Below are positions 1-9,865 of a stretch of DNA of 64,000 nucleotides, one piece after another. Numbering within the stretch: the stretch's first letter is position 1; each line of letters opens with the position of its first letter. The stretch comes from Epithemia pelagica (taxonomy: Eukaryota; Bacillariophyta; Bacillariophyceae; Surirellales; Surirellaceae), in assembly GCA_946965045.2 (NCBI GenBank), contig OX337236.1, forward strand, positions 1,302,001 to 1,366,000, given 5' to 3'. Position numbers and translations under genes: made by a program. Under the pieces are notes generated by a model. That model did no database searches. It was given only the letters and a program-made list of their open reading frames with translations, and was not told the origin of the DNA.

Positions 1-1159
1 TTCTAAGCTGACGACCACTCTTGTCCAGAAAAGCGTCCAACAACCGAATTTCGACAAGTTCAGGTACCAAAATCGAAATGGGTGCATTGACTCGGGTGGA
101 GGTGAAGATTTCCCACAACAGCTGGAGTGTTGGTCGTATGGCTGTTCCCAGAATTCCTGGTTCATCAATGCCGTGAACAAGAAGAACAGCGTTGTGAATT
201 GTCTCAATCTGTTCCTCCCAGCCTTTCCATAGTATTGCTTCTTGGAAAGGTGATTGTGGACAATGTTCTGTCAGCCAAACCAATGGATTGACGCAGAAAA
301 CATCCATCCAGAGAAACTCCGCAGGAGAGACGTTCTCTCGAAGTAGTTTGATAATATCATTCAGAGAAGCTTGATCTAAGTAGGTCACAAATCTTGTTGC
401 ATTTCCCACTATGGGTGTCTCCTCCTCCGCGTGTTGTTTCGTGGTCGTTGACCATTGGTCTTTCAGTGGATTCAACTGTTGTAGTAACGCACCCCGACAA
501 GGCCACCCTAAAGTATCCGGACTACTGTTGTTCGTGTCTGTCTCAGTCGAACGACGGAGCAATTCAATAGTACAAACCTTGCGAATGAACCACATGGGAC
601 AACCAAACTGCCGCAATCGTTCCATATACGGTGATTCACAAAAAGTATTGAGGAACCAACCGACATGAATTCCCTTGTTCCGAACCAACAAATGGCTCTC
701 ATCCACGGAAGACGGAAGATTGTGTAGAATTTGGTGCACCAACAAATGTGGATCTTGTGTTTCTCGTTTTCCTCCTGAAGAATTCCCTTGACCGGATTCA
801 TTGTAAAGCCGCATGGCCAATAAGAGTTGCTCTTCCAGAGAAGCCCTGTGATTGTGAGCTTCCTGCCAGAGTTCAAAGGGTGACATCTGGGATCCTCGTC
901 GGTGCTTCTCAAGGGCTTTGGAAAGCATGGGAGACCTCACAATCAGCACTATCACCACAGTAGCAAGGATTCCGACGGTGATTGCGACCAATTGGGTCTG
1001 GCAATCCTTTTCAACAAGACAGTCTTCCAGCCATATTTGTACTTCATCCCATCGCATGCCGCCTTCCGAGTGTGATGTTTCGTAGATCGCAATTGCCACT
1101 GCACTGGCGGCTGCCGCAGCCAGTGCTACACGCAACGACGGACGTTTCGATGTCGACAT
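1..1159 (-). CDS. Unknown two-helix membrane protein, 3' end outside the window
   Basis: An open frame runs from an ATG at 1159 to the window edge with no stop, giving 386 residues of a longer protein. There is a hydrophobic Ala-rich segment at about residues 9-25 and a second one at about residues 52-68, preceded by a short loop with two cysteines. The first segment could be a signal anchor. The soluble part contains the local motif WMDVFCVNP followed by a helical, leucine-rich stretch. Similar W-x-D-x-F motifs occur in large uncharacterised protist protein families, but I cannot name one with confidence. The ATG was chosen because the upstream ATGs on this strand are in another frame and hit a stop at once. 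The opposite-strand frames here are short and unconvincing. Function unknown. Confidence 0.6.
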   Translation of the reverse strand, partial: MSTSKRPSLRVALAAAAASAVAIAIYETSHSEGGMRWDEVQIWLEDCLVEKDCQTQLVAITVGILATVVIVLIVRSPMLSKALEKHRRGSQMSPFELWQEAHNHRASLEEQLLLAMRLYNESGQGNSSGGKRETQDPHLLVHQILHNLPSSVDESHLLVRNKGIHVGWFLNTFCESPYMERLRQFGCPMWFIRKVCTIELLRRSTETDTNNSSPDTLGWPCRGALLQQLNPLKDQWSTTTKQHAEEETPIVGNATRFVTYLDQASLNDIIKLLRENVSPAEFLWMDVFCVNPLVWLTEHCPQSPFQEAILWKGWEEQIETIHNAVLLVHGIDEPGILGTAIRPTLQLLWEIFTSTRVNAPISILVPELVEIRLLDAFLDKSGRQLR

Positions 1160-1502
1160 TACATTTCCATGTTGCTTCGATGGCTTGATTGTACGAATGG
1201 TTGCGTGTCTCTTGTCAATTGAATTGTGTCTCAACGATGGGAACTGATTGAAGCTACCCCAACGCGACTAAAGGCGTCGATTGAAAATCTGAAGCGGTCT
1301 GGGAAAAACTAATCATAATAAAGTGAACCATTATCAATTTGAAACCACTGAGGATTTCCTTCCTCCCCTGAAGATCCAATCGATCGGGAGTCGTCAGTCA
1401 AGTGATGTGTCAAAACACCTCCAACAAATCACAACCATCGAATGTTGCTGTTCTCCGTCATCGTTGTTCCATAATATCAACGAAAGAAAAGGTGTGAGGA
1501 CA

Positions 1503-3353
1503 ATGACAAAAGTCATGTTACGGCTAACCTCTGTATCTCTCCTTGTGGTATTGTGGCTACCACGCATCTCGACATTCACGTTGCGACCGGTACCGTTGCA
1601 CCAACCAGAATGTTCCACCGTGTCGCTGGTGTCACTGGAAATGGGGAAAAGCCGCAAGGCTCGAAGGTCTGTGGACAAATCGAGGCCCAAAAAGTCGTTT
1701 TTTGAAGTCATGGATGATGCCGAAGGAAAGGGCTCCAAAAAGTCGAGTCCCAGTACAGCTACGGCTACCCAACAAGAGACGAGCAACCAACCAGCCGAAG
1801 TTGTCAACGATCCAGCCGAAGCAGCGCGACAAAAACAAATGGCAGAGGCACAGAAACGAATTGATCAACGACCGGATGTGTCTACTGTCGTTGTAGATGA
1901 AGAAACAGGTGCCGAAATTGTACAACAAGGAAAAAATGTCATGGATGTGGTCACACGACAACCTGTCAAGCTTTCTTCGTTGGGCCCCGAATATCGATTA
2001 GCTCAACTCTTCCCTGGAGTGCCACCGCAGGTTCGAGAAAACTATCGAATGGATCGGGCTACGGTGCAAGTTTCTGAGTTGGTAGAGAACCTGCGAAAGG
2101 CGTGTTCCGTACGAACCAAAGACGGAACAGAAGACATTCCCCCTCATCCTTCGGTTGCGAACAAGGCCATTGACTATGTACTAGCCAATCGAGATCTTTT
2201 GGGATCCAAGATGACACGCACATTGGCTCGATTGACAATGCGAAACCTGGCCATGGGGAAAGTCGAAGAAGGTCGTGCCTACCAACAGTTGTGGAAGAAT
2301 TATGAAACTTTGGAGAACCACATTTCGGCGCCCTTTCGACAAATGATGATGGATGCCGAAGGCCGCGCGGGGCCCAATTTTGGAAATCTTGAAGTCAAGT
2401 CGTTTCTTTCGGGAGATTTGTATGAACGAACGGCAAATTACCTTGTCATCAAGGGTATGGTAGCACACTGGGAAAAGAAGGTTATTGATGCCGATTCCTT
2501 GGAAAAGCAGGCGCAAACCGATGACAACTTTGTCAGTATCACATCCGAGGGAGATCCACGTCGGTTCCTCCCGGATTCTCCTGTTTTCTTTACAGTCAAG
2601 GAATGTACTCAAGTGTGTTACATGGCACAACAAACCACCAAAGCGTTTGTTGAAACACCAGAATTGTTTGATGACTTGCCCGTGGAAGTGCGATTCCTCG
2701 AATATGCTACAAGTATTAGAGGTGGAACACCCATGCGGAAATACATGAAGGAAGAATTTTGTCCTCAGGAAGGGATTACAGTGGAAGCCTTGCTGGAGGG
2801 TATGCGGCGTTTGATGGTCCAATTGGATAATATGCAGGTGGATCCTTATGCCGACATTGTGAATTTGATGGACAAGCTCATTCGAGCAATGGCTGTGGGA
2901 ACTGACGAAGAGAGAGATCCCTACGTAAATTACATGGTCAGTAAAGATGCGAATGGACCGGGATACTTCCCAACGTATACGTTCAACCATGAACAAATTT
3001 CGTTGGTGCAATTCTTTGACAGTGCGATTACCGGCGCTGGTACGAGTGCAGGAGGCAGCTCATCGACTATGAGCAATCCCTTGGAAAATCTGTTCAACTT
3101 TGGTGGTGGTGGTTCCAAGTCTGGAGGGGCCTCCTCCAAGAAGGCTGGTGGATCCTCCTTGTTCCCCAAACAATCGCCCGAAACTCCGAGCGACGAAATG
3201 TACAATGTGCCAGCGGCACGAGCGGCGGGACGGCCACATGAATTGGGCTGGATCGAACTAATGAAGGAGTCCGAAGAAGACCTGTTTGGTTTGGGGAAAG
3301 TGCCTCCGGGTCGTATCATTATGGAAACCGAGGAGGAAGAATACACCATCTAA
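1503..3353 (+). CDS. Unknown conserved-looking protein, probably plastid- or ER-targeted
   Basis: The frame is open from 1323, but the first upstream codon is GTG. The ATG at 1503 starts a protein of 616 residues with a good signal peptide (MTKVMLRLTSVSLLVVLW) followed by an ISTF site. That resembles the signal-plus-F cleavage context of diatom plastid pre-proteins. Residues 30-110 are Lys/Ser-rich and disordered, as in a transit peptide. The remaining 480 residues are mostly helical and globular, without membrane segments, and include several LARL/MRNL-type amphipathic helices. A Gly/Ser-rich linker lies near residue 520, and the C-terminus is acidic (EEEEYTI). I do not recognise the domain. 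Plastid targeting is inferred from the N-terminus only. Confidence 0.75.
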   Translation: MTKVMLRLTSVSLLVVLWLPRISTFTLRPVPLHQPECSTVSLVSLEMGKSRKARRSVDKSRPKKSFFEVMDDAEGKGSKKSSPSTATATQQETSNQPAEVVNDPAEAARQKQMAEAQKRIDQRPDVSTVVVDEETGAEIVQQGKNVMDVVTRQPVKLSSLGPEYRLAQLFPGVPPQVRENYRMDRATVQVSELVENLRKACSVRTKDGTEDIPPHPSVANKAIDYVLANRDLLGSKMTRTLARLTMRNLAMGKVEEGRAYQQLWKNYETLENHISAPFRQMMMDAEGRAGPNFGNLEVKSFLSGDLYERTANYLVIKGMVAHWEKKVIDADSLEKQAQTDDNFVSITSEGDPRRFLPDSPVFFTVKECTQVCYMAQQTTKAFVETPELFDDLPVEVRFLEYATSIRGGTPMRKYMKEEFCPQEGITVEALLEGMRRLMVQLDNMQVDPYADIVNLMDKLIRAMAVGTDEERDPYVNYMVSKDANGPGYFPTYTFNHEQISLVQFFDSAITGAGTSAGGSSSTMSNPLENLFNFGGGGSKSGGASSKKAGGSSLFPKQSPETPSDEMYNVPAARAAGRPHELGWIELMKESEEDLFGLGKVPPGRIIMETEEEEYTI

Positions 3354-3675
3354 GTAGCTATTGTAGTGAGGTGTATGCAGGGTGGACCGCCACCACCCAC
3401 ACAGAATACGAGAAAATATAATAACTAGTTGTCAAAGACTATCTGCCATTTGATTATGATTGATCGAAGACAAGGACTCTAATGATGATGCGGACTTGCT
3501 AGAGGAGTAAGGACTCTTTAGGTAGTCTACTTCTTCGGCCAAACCGGACGTCGGCCAGACAGTATGACGTTGTCCGGGACTGCGATGAGACGGGAACCAA
3601 AGGATACACCCAGCCCTCATGTTCAACTCATGTAGCGAAGCACAGTACATTGTCCATCCCATCAACAAATTGACC
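3354..3675. other. Intergenic region upstream of the light-harvesting gene
   Basis: This stretch holds the 3' end of the upstream gene, with AT-rich sequence at about 3410-3425, and the promoter of the light-harvesting gene. No clear TATA box or RNA gene was seen. An in-frame ATG at 3619 would add 19 polar residues in front of the signal peptide, so I do not use it. Confidence 0.5.
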
Positions 3676-4257
3676 ATGAAGACCTCTATCCTTCTTTCAC
3701 TTGTTGCTTCTGCATCGGCCTTTGCGCCGTCGGCTGTCCCAAAGACTGCCTCCACTCAAGTTTCCGCTTGGAAGGATGACACAGTGACAGGAATCACTGC
3801 CCCTGTTGGTTTCTGGGATCCTTTGGGTCTTTCGGAAGGCAAATCCGATGAAGTGATGGTATTTTACCGTGAGGCTGAGTTGAAGCACGGACGTGTCGCC
3901 ATGGCTGCCTGCTTGGGATGGTACCTCACTGCCGGTGGTGTACACCCTGCCTTTGACAGCTCCTTGTCGAGCAACCCCTTGGAGGCTGCCCATGAACTCC
4001 CCTTTGTCGGCTGGCTTCAATTCTTCTTGGGCTGCGGTGCCGTCGAATGGTTGACAGAAGACATCAAGAAGCGCCCCGGATACGTGCCTGGAGACGTTCT
4101 TGGAGCCGCATACTGGGTTGACAACAGCGATGAGGGTTGGGTGGACTACCAGAACAAGGAATTGAACAATGGCCGCCTTGCTATGCTTGCCATTACTGGC
4201 ATGTACACGCAAACGGTCCTTTTTGGTGAATACGGTGACATGATCTTCCGACGCTAA
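3676..4257 (+). CDS. Fucoxanthin-chlorophyll a/c-binding (LHC superfamily) protein
   Basis: A light-harvesting antenna protein of 193 residues that binds chlorophylls a/c and fucoxanthin in the thylakoid. The start at 3676 gives the diatom bipartite pre-sequence: a signal peptide (MKTSILLSLVASASA) followed by FAPS, the ASAFAP motif that directs import into the four-membrane plastid. Three LHC helices are visible. Helix 1 contains E-A-E-L-K-H-G-R-V-A-M, with the Glu/Arg pair and His chlorophyll ligand. Helix 2 is around FVGWLQFFLGCGAVEWL. Helix 3 has K-E-L-N-N-G-R-L-A-M-L-A. The length is normal for the family. The gene is intronless. Which Lhc subfamily (Lhcf, Lhcr or Lhcx) it belongs to cannot be settled by eye. 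Confidence 0.95.
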   Translation: MKTSILLSLVASASAFAPSAVPKTASTQVSAWKDDTVTGITAPVGFWDPLGLSEGKSDEVMVFYREAELKHGRVAMAACLGWYLTAGGVHPAFDSSLSSNPLEAAHELPFVGWLQFFLGCGAVEWLTEDIKKRPGYVPGDVLGAAYWVDNSDEGWVDYQNKELNNGRLAMLAITGMYTQTVLFGEYGDMIFRR

Positions 4258-5452
4258 GCGGTTTCCGATCTACTCTAGTTCCCAGTACTAGTGTATTTGG
4301 AGGAGAATGTAGCAAGTTTGGTTTGGTCTCTCTTTCTGCGCTGTATTATTCCTACATGAAGTCCGGGCATTGTTATAAGCGATGCTAATTATAGATCAAA
4401 AGTTGGTAGCAGCACTTCACTTCCATCTTTGATACATCATGGTGTCCTTGAGTTCAAAAGAGGTGTGGACTAGATCTACGCATTGTGCGTTGTGCCCCTA
4501 AAGTGCCCGGATGTGACGTAGGAGATGTCGCTAGTCGTTACCGCCAAAGGCTCGTATTGAACGCGCGTTGTTGCTCTCCAAAGGTTGCATCCTCGTCGTA
4601 GGGTGACCCTGCCTAAAGGGTTCCCTTGTCATGTCCTTCGACACTCATCGACATTTTAAGACATGTTGTTGCTTTCTCTCGAGTCTAGAGAAGTACCTCT
4701 CCTAGGTCCTAGGTACGATATGGGTTGCAAGTTCATCAGGGAGACATAGACTTTGCTATGCGCAAAGAATGCTGTAATAACGCGACTTACCAACGACTGC
4801 CATATGGAGTCACGGTCGGTGCGTCCACGCCGGCCGGTTCTCAGTCTTGCCCGACTGATGAGAGACGTAGAGTACAATACAAACAATGACACTCTCCCCA
4901 ACAACCGAGCACGCATGGTCCATGGTCCATAGTGATTCCCTCCCAGTCTTGTGGTACGGATATGTCTCTCCAGTTTGGCAACCATGCGCACTCTTGTTTC
5001 CATGGTTTGTGGTTCGGTCTGCTCTGTTGACGTTGTTGTCTCTCTCCACTCTGTTGAACGGTCCGTTGCAACGCAATATTAGAATATTCTTTCCTCGGTA
5101 TATTCGACCACGCTTTCCTTCACAACAAGGCGAAGGAAGGCTTTCTCCTTAGGAAGAAGGACGCGCTCGGTCTAAAAATCAGAGAAAAAGGTGACACACA
5201 AGACCCCAACGTGCAACTATTCTTCCTTGAGAGGTGGGCGCTGCACTCTTTGTGTGCAACAACAACAACATCCTTGGCGGCCATCGACTAGTGACAGTGG
5301 AGAGAAGCGAGGGTCCAAGAAATCAGTCAAGCCACTGTGGTTGCTGCAGCTGCTGCTTCCAAACGGAAGGAGAGGTTTTGTGAGGCGGAAAGAGCCGTCA
5401 AACTCATTGATAGGCAAGACGAACCAGTCCGATTTTCTCATTGAAAGGAACA
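4258..5452. other. 1.2 kb intergenic region
   Basis: This holds the 3' region of the light-harvesting gene and the 5' region of the next gene. Open frames here are at most 115 codons, overlap on both strands and have no recognisable motif. I see no tRNA cloverleaf, repeat or mobile-element trace. Confidence 0.5.
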
Positions 5453-7765
5453 ATGAATCCGTCTGGTTATCGTATTGAAGAGAAAAAGGAGACGGATGGG
5501 TATCATCACCACCATCCAGGAGCATCTCCTCAAGGAATCGCATTGGAAGAGAAATCGACTCATTCCTACAAATCCACACACAGCACTCGATCGTCTGTGT
5601 TGGAACGAGCTCGAGAATACAATCGTCGGATTGATCAACAAAACAATAATCGAAGAGCCAAATCGCTCGAGAGAAGTTCCAATGCCGGTGCCAGTGACTT
5701 TTCGGATCGATCTCGGTCGGTCGGACGGTCGCCGCAAAACAATACCTTCCTGGCCTCGGGCAATACGGTTTCCACGCATGAACGTGCCATGGCATCGGTG
5801 CGCAAAGACACGGCCAAACAACAACCATTGCAACAACAACAACAACAACCACAGGGCACTCCCACAACACCAGCGTTGGCACGTCGTTTGAAAAGCAATC
5901 AGTTGTTGCAACAACAGGCGGCCGCGGCCGCTGCGGCAGCGGAACCTCTCACCCCCGTGTCGGCACGAAATCCTTCATCGTCGTCGGCGGCTCCTTCTCG
6001 AACACCTACCGCCAGTCGTCATGCGACACCGCAACAACAACCGGTGGTGGGAGCCACAACGACGCCCCGCAAAACACCGTCGGCACAACAACAACGCGTG
6101 ACCTCGAACAACACTCATTCCAAATCACCGCAACGAAGTAGTCGATCGCAACCAAAACAACAACAACCACCACCCGCACAACAGCAACCGCCTCCTGGCG
6201 ATGGGGATCCAGAGGGACAGCAAGAACAAAACAATCACAATGCCGTGGTCACACCCGAATTATTGGTCGATGCCTTGTCGGGCCATGAAGATGGTTTGTT
6301 GGCCATTGCCGAAAAGCTCATGGAACATTACGATTCGGGTTACGATGTCATGGGCGAAGCCATTATTGATGCCTTTGCCGATGTTCAAAAACTCTTTCAA
6401 CACGTCGTGGAAGCCGCCCATATGGAAGGTGCAGCTTTTGAAGCCAGTCGTCGCGAAGCCGAAATGGCCGAATTGCGCAAACAAAATGAAGCGGCCGGTC
6501 TCCCCCTCGACACTACGGAAGAAGGTCCAGCGACACCGTCGGCCGCCACACCCGCTGGTCGACACGATGAATTTGTCGATCAAGATGTCAAGGATGTCTT
6601 GACCGAAGCGATTCGAAAGGGAACCACCATGCGCGATGCCAATCAACACGAAGATTGTTATCGCATGTACGAACAGGCCTGCCAATCCGCTTCGGCCTTG
6701 CTACCGGTCGATTCCGATCATCGAGGACGGTTGCAATTGAGTATTGCCCGCGCCGAATCCATGGGACCCGATCGGGCCTGTGCCATTTTGCGGTATGCCA
6801 TGGACGATGTCTTACGATCCGGTATGAGAGCGGGTCGAACGCCCCTCCCGGATCCCTCCAAACGAGCCGATGTTGTTCTCAGTCGACCCACACCCAGTGC
6901 AGCAGGGTCCACCACCTCACATGGGGCCAGTACTAGTACAGGCTCCAACTTTTACAAGGTGGCACAATCCCCCGATGAAGCATTGGCCTCGTTAATGGAA
7001 GAAATGAAGGAAATCATGAATGCGCCCGTCTACAATGATACACCCTTGCAATCGGTGGCGATTCGATTTTGGTCGGCCTTGACGGATTCGCAAAAATCAC
7101 AACAAAAGAACGAAGAACGATTGGAACAAGCCCTGGGGAAACTAAAGGGAGACTTTTTATTGGCAAGGGCCGAATGGGAAGAAAAACTCAACAAGTCGAA
7201 TGAAAAAGCAGACATGTACAAGGAAAAGTATGACAAACTCAAAGATGACAAACTCAAAGACTCCAAGCATTCCGGTCGGCATGCGAGCGGTGGAGCTGGC
7301 AGCAGTAGCACTTCCAGTGGTGGGTATCACGGGGACGATCTCATGGAACAAGCACGACACAATTACCGTTCGGCGGACGATGGACGACGACGCTTTCCTT
7401 CCTCACGCAATGGTGGTTCCTCCTCGGCGGCCTCTCGAACGGGTTCGGTAGCCTCCTTGGGTTCCGGTATTGCCGTGCATGCCAAAAAATTGGTCAATAC
7501 CATTCATGATTTTAACTGCAATGGGGATCACATGGCGAATGACCAAATACGAGATGAAATGCAAGACATGGCCAAAAAATCTCATGCGCAACGATCCGTG
7601 GGACAACAAGTTGCCAACAAATCACCTCATCGCAACAAACAACAACAACAAGGGACGCCCCATTCCGCTACAAGGGGTACTTCTTCCACACGAAATCAGG
7701 GAGGGGGTGCCAGCAGTCGATCGTTTCGAGAATATTCCAAATCACCCAAACGAATGGACGTATAA
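5453..7765 (+). CDS. Unknown low-complexity protein with coiled coil
   Basis: A 770-residue protein starting at the first in-frame ATG (MNPSGYRIEE); the upstream frame offers only a TTG. Residues 1-260 are disordered, with Ser/Arg stretches, runs of Gln encoded by CAA repeats, and an Ala run. Residues about 265-340 form a helical block around ELLVDALSGHEDGLLAIAEKL. Residues about 375-460 form a second block (DVKDVLTEAIRKGTTM, CYRMYEQAC) that resembles a MIT- or TPR-like helical bundle, though I cannot confirm it. A charged coiled coil (EWEEKLNKSNEKADMYKEKY) lies at about 570-600, and a Ser/Arg-rich tail follows. There are no membrane segments or catalytic motifs. A scaffold or cytoskeleton-associated role is possible, but function is unknown. 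Confidence 0.8.
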   Translation: MNPSGYRIEEKKETDGYHHHHPGASPQGIALEEKSTHSYKSTHSTRSSVLERAREYNRRIDQQNNNRRAKSLERSSNAGASDFSDRSRSVGRSPQNNTFLASGNTVSTHERAMASVRKDTAKQQPLQQQQQQPQGTPTTPALARRLKSNQLLQQQAAAAAAAAEPLTPVSARNPSSSSAAPSRTPTASRHATPQQQPVVGATTTPRKTPSAQQQRVTSNNTHSKSPQRSSRSQPKQQQPPPAQQQPPPGDGDPEGQQEQNNHNAVVTPELLVDALSGHEDGLLAIAEKLMEHYDSGYDVMGEAIIDAFADVQKLFQHVVEAAHMEGAAFEASRREAEMAELRKQNEAAGLPLDTTEEGPATPSAATPAGRHDEFVDQDVKDVLTEAIRKGTTMRDANQHEDCYRMYEQACQSASALLPVDSDHRGRLQLSIARAESMGPDRACAILRYAMDDVLRSGMRAGRTPLPDPSKRADVVLSRPTPSAAGSTTSHGASTSTGSNFYKVAQSPDEALASLMEEMKEIMNAPVYNDTPLQSVAIRFWSALTDSQKSQQKNEERLEQALGKLKGDFLLARAEWEEKLNKSNEKADMYKEKYDKLKDDKLKDSKHSGRHASGGAGSSSTSSGGYHGDDLMEQARHNYRSADDGRRRFPSSRNGGSSSAASRTGSVASLGSGIAVHAKKLVNTIHDFNCNGDHMANDQIRDEMQDMAKKSHAQRSVGQQVANKSPHRNKQQQQGTPHSATRGTSSTRNQGGGASSRSFREYSKSPKRMDV

Positions 7766-8184
7766 CAAATAATTGCGCCCACGCGGAATCACATGCAACG
7801 AAACCAACCAACCAACCAACCGAATCGTGTGACGATGGACGACCAACGACAGTGGTCCTCTCGAATCCGCTCCGTCTTTTACCGATTCACATCCTTTTAC
7901 ATTTATGCTTTCGCCAACCTTTTTTTATAAACTGTGACAAATCATTCTAGTATAGTTCCAACCATGGCAACCGTCTTCTGTCGATAGTTTGAGTATGGTA
8001 TACAAGATGCCAGTCGTATAATCCGTCAGCGATGGGACTTTCCTGTTGCTTTGCCTCTGTAGGATTAGAGGCAGGCAACACTGTCGTTTTAGTAGCAATG
8101 TAAAAAAGATCCAAGAAAAACATGATACTCCAGTCGTCGATACATTATGAATTAAACGTGCGTTATTCAAATGCAGTGTATCGC
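7766..8184. other. Convergent 3' region with short AACC repeat
   Basis: This separates two genes that converge on it. A tandem tetranucleotide tract of about five AACC units lies near 7800-7820, followed by AT-rich sequence near 7920 that could serve polyadenylation. No gene was seen. Confidence 0.5.
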
Positions 8185-9261
8185 CTAGTAGAATGGCTTG
8201 TAAAATTCCGGATATTCCAGTTTCGATGAGTTCAACATGGGTGGCAAAACGACTTTACCGCCAGAGACGTTTCGATTGGTAAAAAACATGTTTCGCAAGT
8301 TCTCCTGCTTATGAATCCTGCTTGAATTTAGATCAAAGTTCTGTTGATCCATGTATGCTGCAGCTTCGGTCGATCGACATTCGCCTTGGCGCCATTGCAC
8401 ATTAGGTCTGTCTGAGTTGAAACATTCCATGAGGACTGTGTCAAAGCGCGCAATCTTTGAACCAGCACTCCGGATGACCATCAAATCTGCGCCCTCGGCA
8501 TCTACCTTCAAGTTGATGGACTTGATTCGTTGCGGAATCAAATCGATCAAACTTTCCAAGCGAATGACATTGGTCTTGATGGATCTTCGTGATTTGGCGC
8601 AACCGAACGTGTTGTTCTTGGCAGTCGGCAACAACGAACTGCACACGGCCACATTTGCCACGTAAAAATCAGCAATTCCTTCACTTTCTCCCACCGCCGT
8701 TCTGAGATAAAACGCTTGGTGCATATACCTCGGGTCGAGCCACTGTTTGGAGTTGTTCTTGGAGTTGGTCATGGCATATTTCGACACTCTTTGAGCCAGT
8801 GGAATAATGCTGTCTGGGAGAGGATCCACGACAATCACAGCTGTTGTTGGGAGATACTTGTCAAATTCCTTCGTCTTTCTCTTCTTTGGTGGAAGTGCCT
8901 TACCCTGTTGCTTGAGGGATGCGGATAAGTCCTCCAATGCATCAAGGTAGTCGGAATTTCGCGCCCCTACATCAATGACGACAGAGTCAATATGTGGAGG
9001 AAAGTCAATGGTTCCATTCTGGTCAATGGGAAAGAAAGCTGGTCCAAGATGCTTCATCATGTTTGTACCCGCATTTTGGTTCTCACTGGAACTAGACAGT
9101 TCGGGAATGTGCTCCTCCACAAGGGCCTCGCGATGCATGGGCGACACGACTGAGAGTTGAATCATGGCACCACCATACACCAAGGCAACCGTAGAACAGA
9201 CGCATATTACAGTGAATGCAGATGGCCTCTTTCCGGATGAAACCGAGGCTTTGTTCTCCAT
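8185..9261 (-). CDS. FkbM-type (Methyltransf_21) SAM-dependent methyltransferase, type II membrane protein
   Basis: 358 residues. A single hydrophobic anchor at about residues 14-38 follows a short basic N-terminus, suggesting a Golgi or ER membrane protein with a lumenal catalytic domain. The FkbM fold is recognisable. The SAM-binding start is VVIDVGARNSDYLDAL (an altered D-x-G-A-x-x-G). VIVVDPLPDSI follows, with the acidic end of strand 2. RLESLIDLIPQRIKSINLKVDAEGADLMVIRSA is the family's characteristic 'K-D-x-E-G-x-D/E' block. FDTVLMECF comes after that. FkbM enzymes O-methylate sugars, lipids or polyketides; the substrate here is unknown. The second Gly of the SAM loop is Ser/Asp here, as in many divergent eukaryotic members. 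No introns. Confidence 0.82.
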   Translation of the reverse strand: MENKASVSSGKRPSAFTVICVCSTVALVYGGAMIQLSVVSPMHREALVEEHIPELSSSSENQNAGTNMMKHLGPAFFPIDQNGTIDFPPHIDSVVIDVGARNSDYLDALEDLSASLKQQGKALPPKKRKTKEFDKYLPTTAVIVVDPLPDSIIPLAQRVSKYAMTNSKNNSKQWLDPRYMHQAFYLRTAVGESEGIADFYVANVAVCSSLLPTAKNNTFGCAKSRRSIKTNVIRLESLIDLIPQRIKSINLKVDAEGADLMVIRSAGSKIARFDTVLMECFNSDRPNVQWRQGECRSTEAAAYMDQQNFDLNSSRIHKQENLRNMFFTNRNVSGGKVVLPPMLNSSKLEYPEFYKPFY

Positions 9262-9865
9262 TATGGAATCTCTTGTTTAAGGTCTCGTAGTTGAACGCTT
9301 GTTGAAGATCTCGCAGTTGGACGCATTGAGATAGGTCCACCTTGTGTTTTGTTGGAGTACCATTTCCTTGTCTGGTTTTACCCATCCCCATTCTTGTGGT
9401 GGTCTATCGTCGATCTTGTTCTCGTTCTCGTTCCAACGGACTGTTTTGAGAAGATTTTGTTGTGATTCGCTATGTGTCGTCTTTTTTCTATGTACAGGTA
9501 GCTCTTGGGCCAGCGGAGGCGCGCGAGCGGGAGGTCCTGAATCCCGCATTGATACTTTGAAACACGACCACGACCACCCAGGGCAAACCCAAAGTTAACC
9601 GTCGTTTCGAGAGTTTCTCGACAACACGCCTCAACCTCAACTCGCAACTCTGTGCTCTGTGTACCATATCATCTTATTGCTGCCGTTCAATTCTTGTCCT
9701 CATCATTCCATACCTATAATACACTTCATCACCAATCAAGAGGTCTAGAGTCTAGAGTGCTTTTCTTTGAGATTCAGAAGACATAAAAACGGCAGGTGCT
9801 AACTTTCTCATCCTTTTTATGGAAGAATCAGCAACACAGTAAGAAACCAAGAGGAAGACTTGACA
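9262..9865. promoter_or_regulatory. Bidirectional intergenic region with a short upstream ORF
   Basis: This 604 bp region lies between divergent genes and must hold both promoters. A seven-codon upstream ORF (ATG at 9819, stop ending at 9842) sits 23 bp before the start of the amino-acid transporter. It could restrain that gene's translation if it is within the mRNA. No other element was seen. Confidence 0.4.

Noticed and set aside
2181-3011. 276-codon minus-strand frame opposite the plastid protein, and similar long antisense frames at 5217-5882 and 19023-19649
   Set aside because: Their sense partners have coherent domains or targeting signals. The antisense translations are composition shadows.
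4258-5452. tRNA or other small RNA gene in the longest left-side gap
   Set aside because: I could not build a credible cloverleaf or conserved box A/B pair.
9860-9865. TTG/GTG upstream starts for many frames (also 1323, 5441, 26286, 30938, 33787, 40293, 53097)
   Set aside because: Eukaryotic nuclear genes normally start at ATG, so the first suitable ATG was used in each case.
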